From positions 12,292,001 through 12,356,000 of the forward strand of contig NC_133030.1 of NCBI RefSeq assembly GCF_048771995.1: a stretch of DNA of 64,000 nt. The letters run 5' to 3'. Made by a program: the position numbers and the translations under genes. Under the pieces are notes generated by a model. That model was not told where the DNA came from and ran no database searches. It saw only the letters and a program-made list of their open reading frames with translations. This DNA is from Taeniopygia guttata. Lineage: Eukaryota; Chordata; Aves; Passeriformes; Estrildidae. This document shows positions 59,894 to 64,000 of this stretch, piece after piece. Within the stretch, counting starts at the first letter, position 1, and each line of letters opens with the position of its first letter.

Positions 59894-61348
59894 AAAGGAC
59901 ATGGGAAGTGTTTGGTGCTGCTCATGATGTGGGGGCCTATATCATATTCATATATACTAGTGAGTTTAATAGCTTAACTCAGTGTGTTTACACAAAACCA
60001 CAAGCTACCTGTCTTAGGGTGCTGTTTGCGGAGAAAGGCCCAAATGGAGGCAGCAAATGTGGTGGGTTTTTTCTGTCTTGGGAACTCAGTGCTCAGCATA
60101 TCTGGAGTTTTATTCTGAAATAAGCTATCAAAGTTGCCATGCCAATAGTGTTGCTTAGGTCGTGGAGGAGTGAGTGTGCTGCTTGTACAGTGCTCCCTGA
60201 AATGCTGATAAATCCCAGGAGATGGGGTGGTTTAGTTAGAACAGAGGAAAACACATTATTTTGCAAGGTTGCTCTTCCTTTCTGTGGCTAACGATGGCCA
60301 GGGAATAGACAGGCTCAGTCTGAGAGAGGAGTGGAAAAGACTGTTTGGTATTAGTGACAGTTCCCAGAGGTCTGAATTGCACGGAACCCAGGAATGCTGA
60401 GAGGTGGTGAGCAGCAGGGATTTGCATGTGGACTGCAGAATGGCTGTGCCTCTGGCCGTGCCATTGTTTAGTTGACAAATAAGTAAAATCTGCATTCCAG
60501 TTTAAAGTGTAAGGCTGTTTCTTTCTTGTGCAAGTCAGTGATGGAGTAAATCCCTTGGCATTTTCATTTCTCTGGGATGAAGATTTGTTACTTATGGAAG
60601 GCAGCAGCTTTTCATAGCAGGGAGAAGGACAGAGTGGGTAGAACTGAGCACCAGGCCAAGTGAGTTCTAAGTAACTTAGGCTGAGACTTGGTGTGTAGGT
60701 TTAGATGCTGTTGTTGAAATCTTAAAAGTTCATTATTTTCCCTGTCTATGAATCAATTTCCTCATGGTACGATGGACACCTGCTAGAAACAGCACTTTTA
60801 AGACAGGGTATTAACTATTTGAAGTAATGTTGGTTATGCTATTTTGGAAGAATTGTGGATATGAAAGAGCCTATTCGTTTTTCTTTACAGATGTAGGTCT
60901 GTTTCTCCCACCAGCTGCTGTTTGATTTTTCTCTATATTTGATGAATCCTCTGCTTTGACAAATCAGAATATAAGGTAGAATTATTCAAGACCTGGATTT
61001 CAGAGGGAAGGAAAACAGAAGCATCAAAGCTGTTGCTGTAGCAGCTGAAATAGCTGTTAACTGCTGTGGAGGTGTGTGTTTTGTTTTATTTATATTGGGG
61101 TTTTTTATTTAATTACTCAGAATCCATAATGAGGAAATACTCTTCTGTTCTTCATCTTCAACCTGGAACTATTTAAGCTGGTCTATAAACTTGCTTCATT
61201 CTGGAGAGCTGTAATTATTGCTTACTGCTAGTTCTGTAGTAGAAAATGGCTGATTGAAGTGATCATTAGACTTTAACTCTTGAGAGGAATTTGTTGGAGA
61301 TGGGAAGCTGCTCTAATAAATAGGTAACTGACTGTAACTTCTTCATAG
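59894..61348 (+). repeat. Second copy of the BUB1B intron segment (matches 51,478-52,862)
   Basis: Nearly the whole 1.4 kb matches the intron of unit 1, starting with the phrase 'gtgctgctcatgatgtgggggcctatatcatatt', at an estimated identity well above 90 percent with small indels. For example, about 50 bases at 60,490-60,545 are absent from unit 1. It contains no genes. Confidence 0.92.
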
Positions 61349-61865
61349 TTGTTCAGCAGATCATAGCCAGAAAAACGCCCGTCAGCCTCTCTCTGTTTGT
61401 AATCCTGTGGATTCTCTGAGTGCCAAGGAAAGCAGAGCAGCAGCAGCAGCCTGTGTAAGGAAACGCTTCAGCCCCTGGCAGTGGTGAAGTGGAAGAAAGG
61501 GAAATGTTCATCTTTTAAATAAAGAAAAAATGGTCATGAAATCTGCATGCTTTCACAGTCTCTTCTGTTTTTTTCCAGGATGAGGTGAATGGAATTGAAC
61601 GTTTGAGTGAGGATGCAATTGTGACAGGCTCCTACAAGAACAAGACCCTTTGTGCCAACCCAGAGGACACGTGTGACTTCAACAGGGCTGCCCACCTGGC
61701 CTCAACGCCCTTTCACGGGGTGGTAGCTCAGAGATTCCCAGCTCCTGCTTTCTCTCAGAGTGAACTGGAGGAAGACAGTCCAGAATCCAAGAGTGCACCT
61801 CTGAATCAGGAGACACCAGAGTGTGAAGGAGCATACACGGAAGCTCTCAGTGTCAAAAAACTGAG
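61349..61865 (+). CDS. BUB1B: BUB1B (BubR1) two exons, second copy, partial
   Basis: Exons 61349-61454 and 61579-61865 copy the second and third exons of unit 1. Both are open and have good splice sites. The third exon is complete here: it continues past the point where unit 1 diverges to read EGAYTEALSVKKL and ends with the donor GAG-GTAATT. ALSVKKL corresponds to the human BubR1 region just before the KARD. Nothing further of BUB1B follows within the 340 bases before the next promoter copy. These exons therefore either belong to a truncated unit or splice to exons beyond the window. Confidence 0.75.
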
Positions 61866-62204
61866 GTAATTAACAGTAAGGGACCTTTAGCCATTTCTCC
61901 TGCATGTCTTTCATGTTGTGGCTTTACTGTTGCTAAGGATGGAGTTTTCTGAAAAGACCAGAATATCCTGGTGAGAGCCATTTCAGTGTCTGCTTTGCCT
62001 TGAGGAGATTGAAGCGGTAATAGCAAGCCCACTTGGCTTTTTGCATTACTGCTGTGGGACTTAAGTACAAGGTTTTTTAACCAAATAACTTACAGAGAAA
62101 TAAATGCTTTCTGTCCTCATTATCAAACATGAAGAGCAGAATCACCCGTTGATTTTATACTTGTAGAGAGAAGGTTATTAATGTCATTAAGGATCATAGT
62201 AACA

Positions 62205-62700
62205 CAGCCTCTGGGAACCACTTTTGGGAGTGTCAACCCATTTATTTTTCAGGGATACCCCAAAAGCGAGGTTTTTCTGTGACACTAAAGCAGAACACAT
62301 TGCCAGTTGCCTGAGGTGAGTGCCTCAGGAAAAATGACAGTATGAACTTAAAACCCAGTAATAAAGTGGATAATCTGCGAGTGCCAGCGGTTAGCAGAGG
62401 GAAAGGGTTGGAACACATGGGAGCAGGAAGAGGAGTATTCCTTTCAGATGAGATTAACTGCGAGCGCATTATTTATAAGTTTGGTTTTTTTTTCCCGCCG
62501 CCGCCGCTGGTGAGGCGGGAACTACATTTCCCGTGACGCCCCGTGGCGACGCAGGCCGGCGCCAATCATGTGGGGCGGGGTGCGGCCAATGGGGAAGTGG
62601 GAGAGGTTTGAATTCAGAGGCGGCGGCGCCGCCGTTACGGCTTTTGCGCTGCTGGGGTCCTGTGTCGGTCCGGGCGGCTCGCGTCGCTGTGTGCTGCACG
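62205..62700 (+). promoter_or_regulatory. BUB1B: Cell-cycle type promoter, second copy
   Basis: Homologous to 45,090-45,578. It carries an E2F-like TTTCCCGCC (about 62,490) and GGGAACTACATTTCCCGTGACGCC, a closer match to the ZNF143-type ACTACATTTCCC element than unit 1. CCAAT boxes lie at 62,562 and 62,586, now 24 bases apart instead of 31. A perfect CHR core TTTGAA lies at 62,607, 21 bases from the proximal CCAAT as in unit 1. The region downstream is CpG-rich. Conservation of these elements despite scattered changes suggests both copies may still be active. Confidence 0.65.
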
Positions 62701-62754
62701 TTCGGTTGGGAGGGCTTCGCGGGACTGAGGCGGCCTGAGGTGCGCTGTGGTCCG

Positions 62755-63410
62755 TGAGGGTTGTGGCCCTGTGGGGTGAGACGCGCGCGGGCTCTGAGGG
62801 TTGTGGAGTCCCTGACGGACCGAGGGGTCTCAGGGGTTGCGAAGTGCGCGGACTGAGGGTTGTTTGGTCCGTGGGGGGCGCGCGCGCCTGTGGGGCTGGA
62901 GTTGGCTGAGAACCTGTGGAGTCTTTGAGGGGCTGTGGGCCGTGACGGGCCCTCGAGGATCTGGAGGGCTGAGAAGTCCGTGAGGGGCTGCGAGGTGCTC
63001 GGGGCTCATGGTTGTGGGGTCTATAAGGGACTGAGGCGGCCTTTTGTGCTGTGAGGTGCGTGGAGCTCTGGGGTCCTTGAGAGGCACTCGGAGATCCGTG
63101 AGGGGCTGAGAGAGGCTGTGGGATCCCTGTGGGGTTGATGAGCCATGAAGCGTGTATAGGGTTTGGGGAGCTGTGGGGGATCTGTGGCATTCCTGTGGGG
63201 CTGAGGGGCTCTAAGTTGTGCGGCTGCGGGATTCGTGAGGCGCGCGGGGCTGAGGGGCACTCGGGGGTCCGTGAGGGGCTGGAATTTGTGGGGTGTGTGG
63301 GGCTGTGGGTGTCTCTGGGGGTCTGCGAGGTGCTGTGTGGGGTCTGTGAGGGGCTGTGAGGTGTGTAGGGCGGAGGGGCTGTGTCTGTGTGGGACCCGTG
63401 AAGGGCTTTA
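62755..63410. repeat. G-rich degenerate low-complexity array in intron 1 (unit 2)
   Basis: The same kind of array as 45,580-46,130, with 'gtccgtgaggggctgtgaggt'-like units. The 432-codon minus-strand open frame (63,820-62,522) is its compositional by-product, rich in Pro, Ser, Thr and Arg. The right part (from about 63,208) is almost identical to unit 1. Confidence 0.7.
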
Positions 63411-63932
63411 GGGTGTGAGGTACTTGGCGCTCGCGGCTCTGGCGCTCTGAGACGTGTTTTTCTGCCCGGCGCGGCGCTGGGGCTGCCCGGACAGCGCGGG
63501 GTGCCCGGTCCCGGCGTGGGGCGGTGCGTCCGGGGAAGCAATAACCTCCCATGGGTGCCAGCAGGGAGTCCCCGCCGCTGTGCCCCGCCGCCCCCCGGCA
63601 GGAGTCGAGGCTGGGCTGTGCCCCCCGCCTGCTGCAACCGCTCGTCTGACTGGGGAAGGACCAGAGGGTCCCGACCAAGCCTGGCTGAGGCTCCCCCTGG
63701 CCGGAGCGCAGCCGTCGGCAGACCCTGTGAGGAGGATGTGGGGGTCTCGGGGCAGGAAAGGAGGAATCGATAGCGAGGGAGGTGGCTTAGTCTTTGCTGA
63801 TAATATTGCCTGCTTGCCATTCTTCACTGTCAACATGGGCTTTTTTTTTTTCGTCTATTTCCGGACGGGGGTAATTAAACCCCAGGTCCCTCTAATAGTT
63901 GGGTATCTAAGCAGTGTGGTTTGGCTGCACAG

Positions 63933-63980
63933 AAATTCGGGGTGAATGAGCTTAGGAAAGCTGTCTCTCTCAGGTTTCAG
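63933..63980 (+). other. 48-bp splice-bounded candidate exon, unit 2
   Basis: A second copy of 46,484-46,531, again with CAG before and GTCAGT after. It reads KFGVNELRKAVSLRFQ. It differs from unit 1 at about six of 48 bases, more than the flanking intron, yet it stays open. Function unknown. Confidence 0.35.
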
Positions 63981-64000
63981 GTCAGTACCCAGCCTTAGAG

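Noticed and set aside
62522-63820. 432-codon open frame on the minus strand
   Set aside because: It is the complement of a G-rich degenerate repeat array and a CpG island; the product is monotonous Pro/Ser/Thr/Arg, and unit 1 shows only broken versions (for example 45,701-46,399).
1-64000. CRISPR arrays, tRNA or rRNA genes
   Set aside because: No regularly spaced identical repeats with unique spacers, and no tRNA cloverleaf box A/box B pair or rRNA sequence was noticed; CRISPR is not expected in a bird genome.

Overview
The window looks like bird nuclear DNA, probably a songbird. It carries long-intron vertebrate genes with GT-AG splice sites, 3'-end fragments of CR1 retroposons as the main interspersed repeat, several retroviral LTRs, and CpG-island promoters. 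Class and order are inferred from gene content and repeat types; no species call is possible.

Region 1 (1-37.6 kb, + strand) is dominated by EPS8L2. Twenty coding exons between 7,258 and 35,436 join in phase to an uninterrupted 736-residue protein with a PTB domain, an SH3 domain and a C-terminal EPS8-type SAM-like domain. Introns are unremarkable apart from three minus-strand CR1 pieces (two intronic, one upstream of the gene's 5' third in intron 2). The first 7.2 kb hold no gene I can recognise.

Region 2 (38.1-39 kb) is a CpG island. It contains a roughly 26-copy, 16-bp GC-rich minisatellite next to a YY1-like element and two CCAAT boxes. No gene could be attached to it. Region 3 (39-45 kb) is AT-rich and gene-poor, with three separate degenerate tandem repeat arrays.

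Region 4 (45.1-64.0 kb) is the unusual part: a head-to-tail duplication of pieces of the mitotic checkpoint gene BUB1B (BubR1). Each unit starts with a cell-cycle type promoter (ZNF143-like element, paired CCAAT boxes, CHR-like TTTGAA/CTTGAA), followed by a GC-rich low-complexity intron and a 48-bp splice-bounded block. Unit 1 also has BUB1B-like exons at 51.2, 52.9 and 53.5 kb. The last two exons recur at 61.35 and 61.58 kb, and the promoter recurs at 62.2-62.7 kb. Between the exon copies lies a class II (betaretrovirus-like) endogenous retrovirus. Its 5' LTR is missing and its dUTPase, protease-pol and env are decayed, yet its 726-codon gag is fully open and begins 24 bases after the truncated BUB1B exon. 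Three further LTR-like elements and one CR1 piece lie in the long intron of unit 1.

EPS8L2 links receptor and Rho-family signalling to actin; BUB1B acts in the spindle checkpoint. Nothing in the sequence ties the two genes functionally. The 45-64 kb region reads as a recently duplicated, rearranged locus in which a retroviral gag has been placed under possible control of a cell-cycle promoter.
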